NCBI RefSeq assembly: GCF_900637555.1
Contig: NZ_LR134378.1
Coordinates: forward strand, 692,001 to 756,000
Direction: 5' to 3'
Length of the DNA stretch: 64,000 nt
From: Lautropia mirabilis
Lineage (GTDB): Bacteria > Pseudomonadota > Gammaproteobacteria > Burkholderiales > Burkholderiaceae_E
Shown: one piece after another, positions 51,077 through 61,893 of the stretch
How the letters are laid out: every line of letters starts with the position of its first letter
Position numbering within the stretch: the first letter of the stretch is position 1
Notes under the pieces: model-generated
Seen by the model: the letters and a program-made list of their open reading frames with translations, nothing else
Databases searched by the model: none
What the model was told of the DNA's origin: nothing
Made by a program: the position numbers and the translations under genes

Positions 51077-51946
51077 TCAGACGGCCGCAGCGCCGCCGAC
51101 GATTTCACTGAGTTCCTGCGTGATGGCTGCCTGCCGTGCCTTGTTGTAGGACAGCTGCAGCTCGTTGATGATCTTCTTGGCGTTGTCCGAGGCAGCCTTC
51201 ATGGCCACCACCCGGGCACTGTGCTCGGAGGCCATGTTCTCGGCCAGCGCCTGGTAGATCAGTGCCTCGATGTAGCGCACCATCAGTTCGTCCAGCACCG
51301 CCTTCGGGTTGGGCTCGTAGAGATAGTCCCAGGAGTAGCCCGGATCAGGACGGTCGAGCTTGCCCTCGGGCAGCGGCAGCAGCTGCTCCACGACCGGCGT
51401 CTGCGTCATGGTGTTCACGAAGCGGGTGTAGGCCAGGTACACCGCATCGATCTCGCCTTTCAGGAAGTCGTCGATCTGGACCTTGATGATCGGGACCAGC
51501 TTCTCGATGCGCGGCGTGTCGCCGGGCTGCACAAGCTGCGAGACGATCTTCACCCCGGCACGGTACATGAAACCCATGCCCTTGGAGCCGATGGTGGTGG
51601 CCTGCACGTCGGCACCCTGGGCGTGAAGCTCCTGCATCTTGTGGGTCACAGCCCGGAAGATGTTGGTGTTCAGACCGCCGCACAGCCCCTTGTCGCTGGT
51701 CACCAGAATGATGCCGGCCTTCTTCACCTTCTCACGCTTCTGCATGAACGGGTGGACGTACTCGGGGTTGGCGTTGGACAGGTGCGCCGTGATGTCGCGG
51801 ATCTTCTCTGCGTAGGGCCGGGCCTGCCGCATCCGGTCCTGTGCCTTGCGCATTTTCGATACCGAGACCATTTCCATGGCCTTTGTGATCTTTTGCGTGT
51901 TCTTGACGCTCTTGATCTGGTTTCGGATCTCTTTGCTGCTTGCCAT
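51077..51946 (-). CDS. atpG: ATP synthase F1 gamma subunit
   Basis: Rotor shaft of F1. N-terminal [20 protein letters not shown] then [15 protein letters not shown] is the conserved coiled-coil helix, and [15 protein letters not shown] the end. 289 residues. In order between atpA and atpD. Confidence 0.97.
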   Translation of the reverse strand: MASSKEIRNQIKSVKNTQKITKAMEMVSVSKMRKAQDRMRQARPYAEKIRDITAHLSNANPEYVHPFMQKREKVKKAGIILVTSDKGLCGGLNTNIFRAVTHKMQELHAQGADVQATTIGSKGMGFMYRAGVKIVSQLVQPGDTPRIEKLVPIIKVQIDDFLKGEIDAVYLAYTRFVNTMTQTPVVEQLLPLPEGKLDRPDPGYSWDYLYEPNPKAVLDELMVRYIEALIYQALAENMASEHSARVVAMKAASDNAKKIINELQLSYNKARQAAITQELSEIVGGAAAV

Positions 51947-52020
51947 AGTGGAGAAACTCGTTGGCGCGCCGCTTGCGCGGCGCGCGGTTCAGCCCGCAGG
52001 CTGGGGGACGAAGACGTTCT

Positions 52021-53562
52021 TCAGAATGCGCCGTTCTGCTTGAAGTCCTTCAGGACTTCGTGCATCTTGGCCTCGACATCCTTGTTGAATGCCTTGTCGC
52101 GTTCCAGCTGGGCCACGAAGTCGGGATACTTCGTCTGCACGTAGTCGTGCATGGCCTTGTCGGCGGCCAGCACCTTCTCCACGGGGATGTCTTCGTAGTA
52201 GTGGTTGTCGGCGGCGAACAGCGTCAGCGCCTGCTGCCAGACCTGCAGCGGGGCGTACTGGGCCTGCTTCATCAGCTCGGTCACCAGACGGCCATGGTCC
52301 AGCTGCTTGCGGGTGCTCTCTTCCAGGTCGGAAGCGAACTGCGCGAACGCAGCCAGTTCACGATACTGGGCCAGCGCGATACGCGAGCCACCGGCCAGCT
52401 TCTTGATCAGGCCCGTCTGAGCGGCACCACCCACCCGCGACACCGAGATACCCGGGTTCACGGCAGGACGGATACCGGCGTTGAACAGGTCGGTTTCCAG
52501 GAAGATCTGGCCGTCGGTAATGGAGATGACGTTGGTGGGCACGAAGGCCGACACGTCACCTGCCTGGGTCTCGATGATCGGCAGGGCAGTCAGCGAGCCG
52601 GTCTTGCCTTTCACTTCACCCTTGGTGAAGTTCTCGACGTATTCCTCGTTCACGCGGGCAGCGCGCTCGAGCAGACGCGAGTGCAGGTAGAAGACGTCAC
52701 CCGGGTAGGCTTCGCGGCCCGGCGGGCGGCGCAGCAGCAGCGACACCTGACGATAGGCCCAGGCCTGCTTGGTCAGGTCATCATAGATGATCAGGGCATC
52801 CTGGCCGCGGTCACGGAAGTACTCACCCATCGTGCAGCCGGCGTAGGGAGCCAGGTACTGCATGGCGGCGGACTCGGAAGCGGTCGCAGCCACGACGATG
52901 GTGTATTCCATCGCGCCGAACTCTTCCAGCTTGCGCACCACGTTGGCGATGGTGGAGGCCTTCTGGCCGATCGCCACGTAGATACAGATCAGGTCCTTGC
53001 CCTTCTGGTTGATGATGGTGTCGATGGCCACGGCCGTCTTGCCAGTCTGGCGGTCGCCGATGATCAGCTCACGCTGGCCCCGGCCGATGGGCACCATGGC
53101 ATCGATGGACTTCAGACCGGTCTGCACCGGCTGGGACACCGACTGACGGGCGATGACGCCAGGCGCCACCTTCTCGATCACGTCGGTTTCCTTGGCGTTG
53201 ATCGGGCCCTTGCCGTCGATGGGCTGACCCAGCGTGTTCACCACGCGGCCAATCAGCTCGGGGCCGACGGGCACTTCCAGAATGCGGCCGGTGGTCTTGA
53301 CGACGTCGCCTTCGGAGATGCTCTCGTATTCACCGAGGATCACCGCGCCGACCGAGTCTCGCTCGAGGTTCAGCGCCAGGCCGTAGACGTTGCCCGGGAA
53401 CTCGATCATCTCGCCCTGCATCACGTTGGAGAGACCGTGGATCCGGCAGATGCCGTCGGTGACCGAGATGACCGTGCCCTGGTTCCGGGAGTCAGCCGAG
53501 ACCTCAAGGTTCTGGATCTTGCTTTTGAGCAGTTCGCTGATTTCAGCGGGATTGAGCTGCAT
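52021..53562 (-). CDS. atpA: ATP synthase F1 alpha subunit
   Basis: Non-catalytic nucleotide-binding subunit of the F1 hexamer. [20 protein letters not shown] start, Walker [10 protein letters not shown], and the [18 protein letters not shown] signature. 513 residues, standard. Confidence 0.98.
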   Translation of the reverse strand: MQLNPAEISELLKSKIQNLEVSADSRNQGTVISVTDGICRIHGLSNVMQGEMIEFPGNVYGLALNLERDSVGAVILGEYESISEGDVVKTTGRILEVPVGPELIGRVVNTLGQPIDGKGPINAKETDVIEKVAPGVIARQSVSQPVQTGLKSIDAMVPIGRGQRELIIGDRQTGKTAVAIDTIINQKGKDLICIYVAIGQKASTIANVVRKLEEFGAMEYTIVVAATASESAAMQYLAPYAGCTMGEYFRDRGQDALIIYDDLTKQAWAYRQVSLLLRRPPGREAYPGDVFYLHSRLLERAARVNEEYVENFTKGEVKGKTGSLTALPIIETQAGDVSAFVPTNVISITDGQIFLETDLFNAGIRPAVNPGISVSRVGGAAQTGLIKKLAGGSRIALAQYRELAAFAQFASDLEESTRKQLDHGRLVTELMKQAQYAPLQVWQQALTLFAADNHYYEDIPVEKVLAADKAMHDYVQTKYPDFVAQLERDKAFNKDVEAKMHEVLKDFKQNGAF

Positions 53563-53574
53563 GAAGGGAACTCC

Positions 53575-54108
53575 TTATTTCGTCAGGGACGCGGCCAGCT
53601 GGGAGAGCTTGCCACGCACGGATGCGTCAATGACTTCGTCGCCTATCTGGATGGAGACGCCGCCAATCAATTCGGGGTTTACGGTGGTGGTGGCCTTGAT
53701 ACCCTTGCCGAAGCGCTTCTTGAGCGTGTCGACGATGGCGGCCTTCTGGGCGTCGGTCAGCTCGAAGGCCGACTCGATGGTCGCCTCCAGCACGTTCTCG
53801 TGCCGGTCACGGCTCTGTTCGAACAGGGCGGCGATGTCGGGCAGCTGGGCAAGGCGGCCGTTGTCGGCCAGGACCTGCACGAAGTTCTTCTGATGCTTGT
53901 CCAGCTTGCCGGCGGCTTCGGAAACGATGGCGGCAGCCTGGGCGCGGTCGATGTTGGGATTATCCAGAAGCTCGGTGGCGACGTCAGCCTTCATGACGGT
54001 GGCCAGGCGCGAGAGTGCGCCCGACCATTCCTTCACTTTCTTGGTTTCTGCCGCGAGCTTGAATGCCGCCTCCGCATAGGGACGGGCAATGGTCAGTGCT
54101 TCCGCCAT
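53575..54108 (-). CDS. atpH: ATP synthase F1 delta subunit
   Basis: Peripheral-stalk cap joining F1 to the b subunits. MAEALTIARPYAEAAFKLA start and the C-terminal NPELIGGVSIQIGDEVIDAS motif are typical. 177 residues; 12 bp before atpA. Confidence 0.96.
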   Translation of the reverse strand: MAEALTIARPYAEAAFKLAAETKKVKEWSGALSRLATVMKADVATELLDNPNIDRAQAAAIVSEAAGKLDKHQKNFVQVLADNGRLAQLPDIAALFEQSRDRHENVLEATIESAFELTDAQKAAIVDTLKKRFGKGIKATTTVNPELIGGVSIQIGDEVIDASVRGKLSQLAASLTK

Positions 54109-54119
54109 GGTTCTTGGGC

Positions 54120-54593
54120 TTAGCGCAGCTCGTTTTTCAGGTTGGACAACAGATCGGCGTGTTGCTTGGCGTCGATCTCCCGCTTGAGGATGCGCTCGGC
54201 ACCGCTGACGGCCAGTTGGGCGACCTGATCACGCAGCTGGTCGCGGGCACGCTCGGCAGCCAGTGTGGCTTCCTCGGCGGCGGACTTCTGGGCGGCGGCA
54301 ATGATGCGAGCAGCCTCGGCACGTGCCTGGTCGATGAGTTCGGCAGCCTGCTTGTCAGCGCTGGCGCGGACTTCGACCGCAGTGGCGCGAGCCTTCTGCA
54401 TTTCCTGTTCGACCCGTTTCTCGGTGGCCTGCAGCTCCGCCTTGGCCTGGTCGGCAGCTGCCAGACCGGCTGCGATCTTCTTGCTGCGTTCATCCAGTGC
54501 CGCAGTGATGGGCGGCCAGATGAACTTGGCGGTGAACCACCAGAGCGCCAGGAAGATGAAGCATTGAACGATGATCGTGGCGTTGATGTACAC
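54120..54593 (-). CDS. atpF: ATP synthase Fo b subunit
   Basis: Peripheral stalk. One N-terminal membrane helix (IIVQCFIFLALWWFTAKFIW then PPI) followed by a long Ala/Glu/Lys/Arg coiled coil. 157 residues; begins MYINATI. In order between atpE and atpH. Confidence 0.96.
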   Translation of the reverse strand: MYINATIIVQCFIFLALWWFTAKFIWPPITAALDERSKKIAAGLAAADQAKAELQATEKRVEQEMQKARATAVEVRASADKQAAELIDQARAEAARIIAAAQKSAAEEATLAAERARDQLRDQVAQLAVSGAERILKREIDAKQHADLLSNLKNELR

Positions 54594-54695
54594 GCGAGAT
54601 TCTCCGTATCAACTATTGATACCTAAAGCGGCATGGTGGCTGCCTCGTGGCAGCCACCGTCTGCCTGCTTCTCTCAATCTACCGTTCCGATGGTG

Positions 54696-55055
<360 letters not shown>

Positions 55056-55066
55056 TTACACGCCGC

Positions 55067-55924
55067 TCAGTGAGCGTCGTGGGCCTGACCCAGGTAGATC
55101 AGGGTAAGCATCATGAAGATGAAGCCCTGAAGCACGATGATCAGGATGTGGAAGATGGCCCAGATGAGACCCAGTACGAAGTGCAGGCCGGCACCCCACC
55201 AGGTGGCCAGGGCGCCCAGCAGGGCCAGCAGCATGAACACCATCTCGCCGGCAAACATGTTGCCGAACAACCGCATGCCGAGGGACACGGTCTTGGAGAG
55301 GTACTCGATGATCTGCATGGCGAAGTTGCAGACCCAGAGGATGGGCTTGAAGATGAGGCCGATGCCGCTGTTGCCACCCGAGCCGAACGGGGCGGAGACC
55401 AGCTCACCGAAGAAGTGGGCCTTCTTGATCTTGACGCCGTAGTAGAGCGAGGCCAGCAGCACGACGATGGACATGGCCAGCGTGGCGTTCAGGTCCGCCG
55501 TGGGCAGGATGCGCTGATAGTGGGAGATGCCCAGGCCGGAGACGATGGCGGGCACTAGGTCGACCGGAACCAGGTCGAGGGTGTTCATGAAGACGATCCA
55601 GACGAAGACCGTCAGCGCCAGCGGGGCGATGTAGCGGATGTCGCCGTGGATGATGGAGCGGGCCTGTTCGTTGACGTATTCGACCAGGAACTCGATGGCC
55701 CCCACGAAGCGGTTGGGCACACCGCTGTTGACGCGGCGGGCGACCATCCACATCAGGCCGCAGGCCAGGACACCCATCAGGACGGACCAGAAGATGGTGT
55801 CGTAGTTGATGATGGAGAAGTCGACGATGGCCTTCTGCGGATGACCCGAAGAGTTGGCACTACCGAGGTGGTGAACGATGTATTCGGCCGCGTTTGCGGG
55901 GCCATGTGTGCCTTCTGTCGCCAT
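55067..55924 (-). CDS. atpB: ATP synthase Fo a subunit
   Basis: Stator channel for protons. The essential arginine is in SLGMRLFGNMFAGEMVF, and the last two helices include WAIFHILIIVLQGFIFMMLT then LIYLGQA. 285 residues. Between atpI and atpE. Confidence 0.97.
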   Translation of the reverse strand: MATEGTHGPANAAEYIVHHLGSANSSGHPQKAIVDFSIINYDTIFWSVLMGVLACGLMWMVARRVNSGVPNRFVGAIEFLVEYVNEQARSIIHGDIRYIAPLALTVFVWIVFMNTLDLVPVDLVPAIVSGLGISHYQRILPTADLNATLAMSIVVLLASLYYGVKIKKAHFFGELVSAPFGSGGNSGIGLIFKPILWVCNFAMQIIEYLSKTVSLGMRLFGNMFAGEMVFMLLALLGALATWWGAGLHFVLGLIWAIFHILIIVLQGFIFMMLTLIYLGQAHDAH

Positions 55925-55945
55925 CTTGGTGTGGGGGTAAGTGTT

Positions 55946-56494
55946 TCAGGAACCAGGCCTGGTGTCGCTCTGGACACCCTGCTCGGCATGGATTCGATTC
56001 TCGCGGCGTCGGGAAAGGGCCATCAGCCACGGGGCATGCAAGGCGGTGATGATACCCAACAGCAATGCTTCCCAATGTGCCGGCGTCAGCCATCTGACGA
56101 TAGCCATCAGGCAAAACAATGTCAAGGCAAGCTTGAGGAACTCCCCCAGCAGGAAGGCCGCAACGAATGCCTGCGACGACTGTCGTCCTGCCCGTGCAAG
56201 CAGACGGGCAAACAGCACATTGGGAACCGCGCAGGCCAGCCCACCAAGCAGGATGTCCCGGGCGCCCGGAGTGCCCCAGTACAGACTGCCGAGCGCAGCG
56301 ACCACGATCACCAGCACGATCTGCAGGCTGACGGTTTTCAGCATTCTACCCAGCCCCTTCGAAGATCGGGAAACGCCTCCTCTGCGTTCCCCGGTGCGCC
56401 CGCGCATTGACGGACCGAGCTGCCTTGCCCGATTCGCTTCACGGAGAGGGTGCGTGGGTGTGCGCCCACCTGCAAACGAACGAAGAAGCTGCAT
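55946..56494 (-). CDS. atpI: ATP synthase assembly protein AtpI-like
   Basis: Small membrane protein at the head of the atp operon, thought to help c-ring assembly or magnesium uptake. Four hydrophobic segments from about residue 53. The start is uncertain: ATG at 56494 gives 182 residues with a basic N-terminal tail, while ATG at 56344 (MLKTVSLQIVLV) gives a core closer to other AtpI proteins. Confidence 0.82.
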   Translation of the reverse strand: MQLLRSFAGGRTPTHPLREANRARQLGPSMRGRTGERRGGVSRSSKGLGRMLKTVSLQIVLVIVVAALGSLYWGTPGARDILLGGLACAVPNVLFARLLARAGRQSSQAFVAAFLLGEFLKLALTLFCLMAIVRWLTPAHWEALLLGIITALHAPWLMALSRRRENRIHAEQGVQSDTRPGS

Positions 56495-56724
56495 TCCCTA
56501 ATGCCTGCACGAGTATAGGGGGTACTACGATGCCGGTCAAAACGGCAGCGTATTAAGCTGAATGAGGGTTTTCCCGAGGAACGATCAGGGTGTCATTCAT
56601 AATTCTGAATTACAGCCGTCCTGAGGGATGCTCGCCTGAGGTCGCTGAGGCGTGTTTTCTGCGGACTCCGTCGGTAACGGCAACGAAGTCCGTAATTACG
56701 TGATTCAACGGCGTTTGTGTGCGC

Positions 56725-57681
56725 TCACTCCTGAGTCACGGTGTCCAGCCGCAGTCGCTCCAGCAGCCCCGAGAAAGCGTCGTTGCTGGAGAAGTGGATG
56801 ACCAGCTTGCCGCGGCCGTTGGCCTTGCTGATGATCTCGACCGTCGTGTTCAGGTGGTCGGCAATGCGCTCACGCAGACGGGCCACGTCGCGGTCGGTCA
56901 CCGCGTCGGCCGCTCGCTTCTGGTTGGCCTTGGCCAGACCCTTGTTCTCCTCCAGCTTCTGGCTGACCAGGCGTTCCGTCTCGCGCACGGAAAGACGGCG
57001 CTGCACCACCAGGTGCGCCATCAGGATCTGCTCGGCCCGGTCCAGCGAGAGCAGGGCGCGGGCGTGGCCCATCTCGATGTCACCGGCCAGCAGCATGGTC
57101 TGGACCGTGTCGGCCAGGTTGAGCAGACGCAGCAGGTTGGAGGTGGCGCTGCGCGAGCGGCCGATGGCCTGGGCGGCCTGTTCGTGGGTGTAGTGGAACT
57201 CGTCGATGAGACGCTGGATGGCACTGGCTTCTTCCAGCGGGTTCAGGTCCTCGCGCTGGATGTTCTCGATCAGGGCCAGGGCCAGGGCGTTCTCGTCGCT
57301 GACTTCCTTGATGATGACCGGCACCGTCTCGAGCTGGGCGAGCGCCGCGGCACGGAAGCGCCGTTCGCCGGCGATGATCTCGTAACGCCCATTGTCGATG
57401 GGGCGGATCACCAGGGGCTGCAGCAAACCATGCTCATGGATCGAGTCCGCCAGCTCCTGCAGGGCGGATTCGTCCATGCGGGTGCGGGGCTGATAGCGCC
57501 CGGCCTGCAGCAGGTTCAGGGGCATCTCGCGGATGCCTTCCTCGGCGGGGGCGGCCGGACTGGAGGAGACCGCAACCGGTTGCGGGGCAACCGGGGCAGG
57601 AGTCTCATCCAGCATCGGGCCATCGCCCCCCAGCAGTGAATCCAGACCGCGACCGAGGCCGCCCTTGGCTTTCTTGCTCAT
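56725..57681 (-). CDS. parB: Chromosome partition protein ParB
   Basis: CTP-switch clamp that loads at parS and spreads. N-terminal GLGRGLDSLLG (ParA contact), the CTPase motif ENIQREDLNPLEEA with GERRFRA before it, the HTH QAAQAIGRSRSATSNLLRLL, and a C-terminal dimer domain. 318 residues. ParA lies upstream with a 94-bp gap. Confidence 0.97.
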   Translation of the reverse strand: MSKKAKGGLGRGLDSLLGGDGPMLDETPAPVAPQPVAVSSSPAAPAEEGIREMPLNLLQAGRYQPRTRMDESALQELADSIHEHGLLQPLVIRPIDNGRYEIIAGERRFRAAALAQLETVPVIIKEVSDENALALALIENIQREDLNPLEEASAIQRLIDEFHYTHEQAAQAIGRSRSATSNLLRLLNLADTVQTMLLAGDIEMGHARALLSLDRAEQILMAHLVVQRRLSVRETERLVSQKLEENKGLAKANQKRAADAVTDRDVARLRERIADHLNTTVEIISKANGRGKLVIHFSSNDAFSGLLERLRLDTVTQE

Positions 57682-57775
57682 GCCTTGCTTTCCTTGGAAT
57701 GTTCTCGTGTGTTCTGGGCACCAGGCGTCGGGGCATGGGATGCGCCCGGCCTGGCTTCAAGGTTCTTGTGTGGGA

Positions 57776-58768
57776 TCAGCCGGCGTTGGCCTGGCTCTCT
57801 TCGGTGTGACTGTCGGCTGGGGTTTCGCTGGCATGGCCCGACGCGCTTCCGTTCGTGGTGGACGGGTGCTGCGCCTCGGCGGTCTCATCCGCCTGAGTGG
57901 GGGCGTTCGTGGATCCGGCCGGTGCGTGAGATGCGTCCCGCGCCTGGGGGGCTGCCTGCTGTCCGGCGCGCGCCTGCGCAGCAGACTTCATCTGGGCCAC
58001 ATAGGCGGGGGTGCGTTCGATCAGCTCGGAGGCAAAGTCCAGATAGCCCAGCGCGCCGCGCGAACCCGGGTCGAAACGAACGCCCGGCAGGCCATGGCTG
58101 GGGGCTTCGGCCAGACGGATGTTGCGCGGGATGACCGCCTTGAACACCTTCTCCTTGAAGTGCTCTTCCAGCTGGGCCGAGACCTGCTGCGCCAGCGTGA
58201 TCCGGCTGTCGTACATCACGCGCAGGATGCCCATGATCTTGATCTCCGGATTGAAGTTGGCGTGCACTTTCCGGATGGTTCCCACCAGGTCGCTCAGACC
58301 CTCCAGCGCGTAGTACTCGCACTGCATCGGGATGATCACGCCCTGGGCAGCGCACAGGCCGTTCAGGGTCAGTAGCGACAGCGACGGCGGCGAGTCGATC
58401 AGGATGTAATCGTAGTCAGCGCTCACTTGATCCAGCGCGTCCCGAAGGCGGCGCTCGCGCCGGTCCAGCTCGACCAGCTCCACTTCAGCGCCCGCCAGCT
58501 CGCGGTTGGCGGGCAGCAGGTAGTAGCCGCCGGCGTCCGAGCGCTGACGGGCCTCGGTCACGGTCGCTTCCCCGATCAGCACGTCATAGACGGACAGGGA
58601 CAGGCGGCGCTTGTCGATGCCGCTGCCCATGGTGGCGTTGCCCTGGGGGTCCAGGTCGACCAGCAGGGTCCGTTTGCCCAGCTGGGAGAGGGCGGCAGCC
58701 AGGTTCACTGAGGTCGTCGTCTTGCCGACCCCGCCTTTCTGGTTCGCAATGGTCAGAATGAGCGTCAC
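57776..58768 (-). CDS. parA: Chromosome partition ATPase ParA
   Basis: Deviant-Walker ATPase that moves ParB-parS complexes. ANQKGGVGKTTTSVNLAAAL has the signature lysine; LVDLDPQGNATMG and LIDSPPSLSLLTLNGL follow. The first 265 residues are the usual Soj. A further tail of about 65 Ala/Ser/Thr/Glu-rich residues has no counterpart in most homologues. Its start overlaps the rsmG stop by four bases. Confidence 0.97.
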   Translation of the reverse strand: MTLILTIANQKGGVGKTTTSVNLAAALSQLGKRTLLVDLDPQGNATMGSGIDKRRLSLSVYDVLIGEATVTEARQRSDAGGYYLLPANRELAGAEVELVELDRRERRLRDALDQVSADYDYILIDSPPSLSLLTLNGLCAAQGVIIPMQCEYYALEGLSDLVGTIRKVHANFNPEIKIMGILRVMYDSRITLAQQVSAQLEEHFKEKVFKAVIPRNIRLAEAPSHGLPGVRFDPGSRGALGYLDFASELIERTPAYVAQMKSAAQARAGQQAAPQARDASHAPAGSTNAPTQADETAEAQHPSTTNGSASGHASETPADSHTEESQANAG

Positions 58769-59790
58769 TGGGGTCTCCGTCGGTTGGGTTGTGCGGATGG
58801 GGGCAGGGAAGAGGAGGGGGTGCCGGTTGCAGGCGAATGGCTGGCTGTCGGTGACGTGGTCCGCGTCAGCGCGCTCGCCGCGGTACCGGAGCCTGGAGGG
58901 CTGGGAGGCTTAGCGGCTGCCGGTTGTGCAGCGTCTGGCGCAGGCGTGTTTCCGGCCAGGCTCAGGATGGCCAGGTTGCGCTGCACGCTCAGGTTGATCG
59001 TCGGCAGCGGCTCCACGGCTTGCAACATGATGCTTTCCGGAAGCGCCTGCTGTTCCTCGGACAGTCGCAGCGACTTCATGGCAAAGAGAAGTGAGTCCCT
59101 GCTCATGTAGGGCTCGCACAGTGCGGCGAAACGCCCCAGTGCGGTGAAGGCGCGGCAGATGAAGTGTGGCGGGCTGATCAGGCTGCGCAGTGCGGGGTGA
59201 TCCACGGCCTCCTCGGCCGGGCGCGGCATGGTACGGGAGGCAGGTTCCTCGGCTGAGGGGTCTGCGCCGGAATCAGCCGGCGTCGAGACGGCCCCATCCC
59301 TGCCCTTTCGAGGGAGCGGGTCTGCTCGCAGCAGGCTTTCCAGATCCTCGATCTTGCCCGCCAGCACGGTGGCGTTCTTCAAGCCGAGTGTGAGCACTGA
59401 CTGACGAAGGAAGGCGACCTTCTTGCCCACCGGCTCCACCAGATAGATGGGCCGCTGTGGCTGGACGATGGCCAACAGGATGCCGGGAAAGCCGGCCCCG
59501 GTGCCCACGTCCACGAGCGCCTCTTCCGGCCGCGGCAGGTAGCGCTCCAGCACCGGCACGATGGCCAGGCTGTCCAGCAGATGCTCGTCGATGAGGTGGG
59601 CGCTGTCGCTGTTGCCCAGCAGGTTGAAGGTGCGGTTCCACTGCTTCAGCAGCCTGGCCCATTGCACCACCTTGGCAAAGGCGGTCTCGTCCAGCGTCAC
59701 GGACAGGCGCTGCAGGCCCTCCTGCAGGCGCTGCGTGTCAGCGTCTGCCCAGGTGGTGTCCGAACGCTGGGCGGGGGCGCGGCGCTTCAT
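58765..59790 (-). CDS. rsmG: 16S rRNA (G527-N7) methyltransferase RsmG with extra segments
   Basis: Methylates G527 of 16S rRNA; loss gives low-level streptomycin resistance. SAM-binding [17 protein letters not shown] and the nearby [15 protein letters not shown] are intact. At 341 residues it is about 110-130 longer than usual: about 60 residues ([15 protein letters not shown]... region) interrupt the fold before [12 protein letters not shown], and about 65 Pro/Ser/Thr-rich residues follow the natural end. Overlaps mnmG and parA by four bases on each side. Confidence 0.94.
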   Translation of the reverse strand: MKRRAPAQRSDTTWADADTQRLQEGLQRLSVTLDETAFAKVVQWARLLKQWNRTFNLLGNSDSAHLIDEHLLDSLAIVPVLERYLPRPEEALVDVGTGAGFPGILLAIVQPQRPIYLVEPVGKKVAFLRQSVLTLGLKNATVLAGKIEDLESLLRADPLPRKGRDGAVSTPADSGADPSAEEPASRTMPRPAEEAVDHPALRSLISPPHFICRAFTALGRFAALCEPYMSRDSLLFAMKSLRLSEEQQALPESIMLQAVEPLPTINLSVQRNLAILSLAGNTPAPDAAQPAAAKPPSPPGSGTAASALTRTTSPTASHSPATGTPSSSLPPSAQPNRRRPQ

Positions 59791-61829
59791 GCCGAGTCTC
59801 CCTGGGGCTGGGAAGCGGCTGCGTCAGAGGTAGACGCTTCAGGCTGGGTTGGCGTGCGCTGCTCCGTGGCGCTCGCGACCTTCCGGCGCTTCTTCAGATG
59901 CACCAGCAGCAGGGATACCGCTGCCGGGGTCATGCCGGGTATGCGTCCTGCCTGCCCGATGGTCTGCGGCCGTTGGGCGATGAGCTTCTGCCGCACCTCG
60001 TTCGAGAGGCCGGAGATCTGCGTGTAGTCCAGATCGGCCGGAATCGGCGTGGCTTCCTGCTGGGCCATGCGCTGCACTTCGAGCTTCTGCCGATCGATGT
60101 AGCCTTGGTACTTGATCTGGATCTCGACCTGTTCGGCCACGCGGGGATCTGCCTGAACCTCGGCAAACTCCTCCGGCATCAGGCTTGCCAGCTGGGCCAG
60201 CGAGACATCCGGGCGCTTCAGAAGATCATGAAGTGAGTGTTTACTTGTGCCATTCTGGCCTTGGGGAGCAGCAGGTGCTTGTGGCGCTGATGGCGAGGCG
60301 CCTTGGGCCTCCTCTGCAGCCTGTGTCGTGCCTTGGGGCGTCTGCAGGCGTGCCAGAACCTGAGGATTGGCGAGTGTGGCACGCATGTGGGCAATCTCGC
60401 GTTCAATAGCCTCCTGCTTGGAAGTGAACGCTTGCCAACGAACATCGTCCACGCAGCCCATCTGCCGTCCCAGCTCGGTCAGTCGCAGATCGGCATTGTC
60501 CTCGCGCAGGCTCAGGCGATACTCGGCCCGGCTGGTGAACATCCGGTAGGGTTCCTGCACGCCCTGGGTGAGCAGGTCGTCCAGCATGACGCCCATGTAG
60601 GCCTGATCGCGGCGGGGCACCCAGGGCTCCTTGCCCTGAACCTGGCGCGCAGCATTCAGGCCAGCCAGCAGGCCCTGCGCGGCGGCTTCCTCGTAACCGG
60701 TCGTGCCGTTGATCTGGCCTGCGAAGAACAGACCCTGAATCTGCCGGGTTTCCAGGCCGGGCTTCAGTCCGCGAGGATCGAAGTAGTCGTACTCGATGGC
60801 GTAGCCGGGGCGCAGGATGTGCGCCTTCTCCAGACCGACCATGGAGTGCACGACGGCCAGCTGTGTGTCGAAAGGCAGGCTGGTGGAGATGCCGTTGGGG
60901 TAGATCTCGTGTGTCTGGAGCCCTTCGGGCTCCAGGTAGATCTGGTGTGAATCCTTGTCCGCGAAACGGTGGATCTTGTCCTCGATGGAGGGGCAATAGC
61001 GGGGCCCCACGCCTTCGATGACGCCGGTGAAGAGCGGCGAACGATCCAGCGCCTGGCGGATGATCTCGTGCGTGCGCGCGTTGGTGTGCGTGATCCAGCA
61101 CGGCAGCTGCCGCGGGTGCTGGTCGGCGCATCCGATGAACGAGAATACGGGCACCGGATCCAGATCACCCGGCTGGATGCCCAGCCGGCTGTAATCGATG
61201 GTCTTGCCGTCGATACGAGGAGGCGTGCCGGTCTTGAGACGCCCCTGGGGCAGGGCCAGCTCACGCAAGCGGGCTGCCAGCGTCTTGGCCGAAGGATCGG
61301 CTGCACGCCCGGCCTCGTAATTATCCAGCCCGACATGCACCTTGCCATTCAGGAAGGTACCTGCGGTCAGCACGACGGCCTTGGCTCTGAACTGGATGCC
61401 AAGCTGCGTGATGACACCCACCACGCGATCACCTTCCAGCAGCAGGTCATCCACCGCCTGCTGGAAGAGGGTCATATTGGGTTGGTTCTCCAGTGCCTGG
61501 CGGATAGCCTGGCGATACAGGACGCGGTCTGCCTGGGCGCGCGTGGCTCGAACCGCGGGGCCCTTGCTGGCATTGAGAATCCGGAACTGGATACCGGCGT
61601 GATCGGTGGCAACGGCCATGACGCCGCCCAGCGCATCGACTTCCTTGACGAGATGCCCCTTGCCGATCCCACCAATGGACGGGTTGCAGGACATCTGACC
61701 CAAGGTGTCAAGATTGTGGCTTAAAAGCAACGTTTTTGCGCCAGTGCGCGCCGCGACCAGGCTGGCTTCCGTTCCAGCGTGGCCCCCGCCAACGACGATG
61801 ACGTCGAAGATTTCAGGGTGAGTGCTCAT
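59787..61829 (-). CDS. mnmG: tRNA uridine-5-carboxymethylaminomethyl modification enzyme MnmG
   Basis: FAD enzyme that, with MnmE, modifies the wobble uridine of several tRNAs. [14 protein letters not shown] (FAD motif), [20 protein letters not shown], and [15 protein letters not shown] are visible. 680 residues versus about 630: an Ala/Pro/Gln-rich insert lies near 505-540 and a short tail at the end. First gene of mnmG-rsmG-parA-parB; parS lies 49 bp upstream of its start. Confidence 0.97.
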   Translation of the reverse strand: MSTHPEIFDVIVVGGGHAGTEASLVAARTGAKTLLLSHNLDTLGQMSCNPSIGGIGKGHLVKEVDALGGVMAVATDHAGIQFRILNASKGPAVRATRAQADRVLYRQAIRQALENQPNMTLFQQAVDDLLLEGDRVVGVITQLGIQFRAKAVVLTAGTFLNGKVHVGLDNYEAGRAADPSAKTLAARLRELALPQGRLKTGTPPRIDGKTIDYSRLGIQPGDLDPVPVFSFIGCADQHPRQLPCWITHTNARTHEIIRQALDRSPLFTGVIEGVGPRYCPSIEDKIHRFADKDSHQIYLEPEGLQTHEIYPNGISTSLPFDTQLAVVHSMVGLEKAHILRPGYAIEYDYFDPRGLKPGLETRQIQGLFFAGQINGTTGYEEAAAQGLLAGLNAARQVQGKEPWVPRRDQAYMGVMLDDLLTQGVQEPYRMFTSRAEYRLSLREDNADLRLTELGRQMGCVDDVRWQAFTSKQEAIEREIAHMRATLANPQVLARLQTPQGTTQAAEEAQGASPSAPQAPAAPQGQNGTSKHSLHDLLKRPDVSLAQLASLMPEEFAEVQADPRVAEQVEIQIKYQGYIDRQKLEVQRMAQQEATPIPADLDYTQISGLSNEVRQKLIAQRPQTIGQAGRIPGMTPAAVSLLLVHLKKRRKVASATEQRTPTQPEASTSDAAASQPQGDSA

Positions 61830-61877
61830 GCGCCATTATAGATCGCGCGCCCTCATTTTGTGCCCGGTTTCGTGCGT

Positions 61878-61893
61878 TGTTTCACGTGAAACA
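61878..61893. promoter_or_regulatory. parS centromere site
   Basis: TGTTTCACGTGAAACA is the exact 16-bp bacterial parS palindrome, bound by ParB. It lies just upstream of mnmG. Only one copy is in the window. Confidence 0.97.
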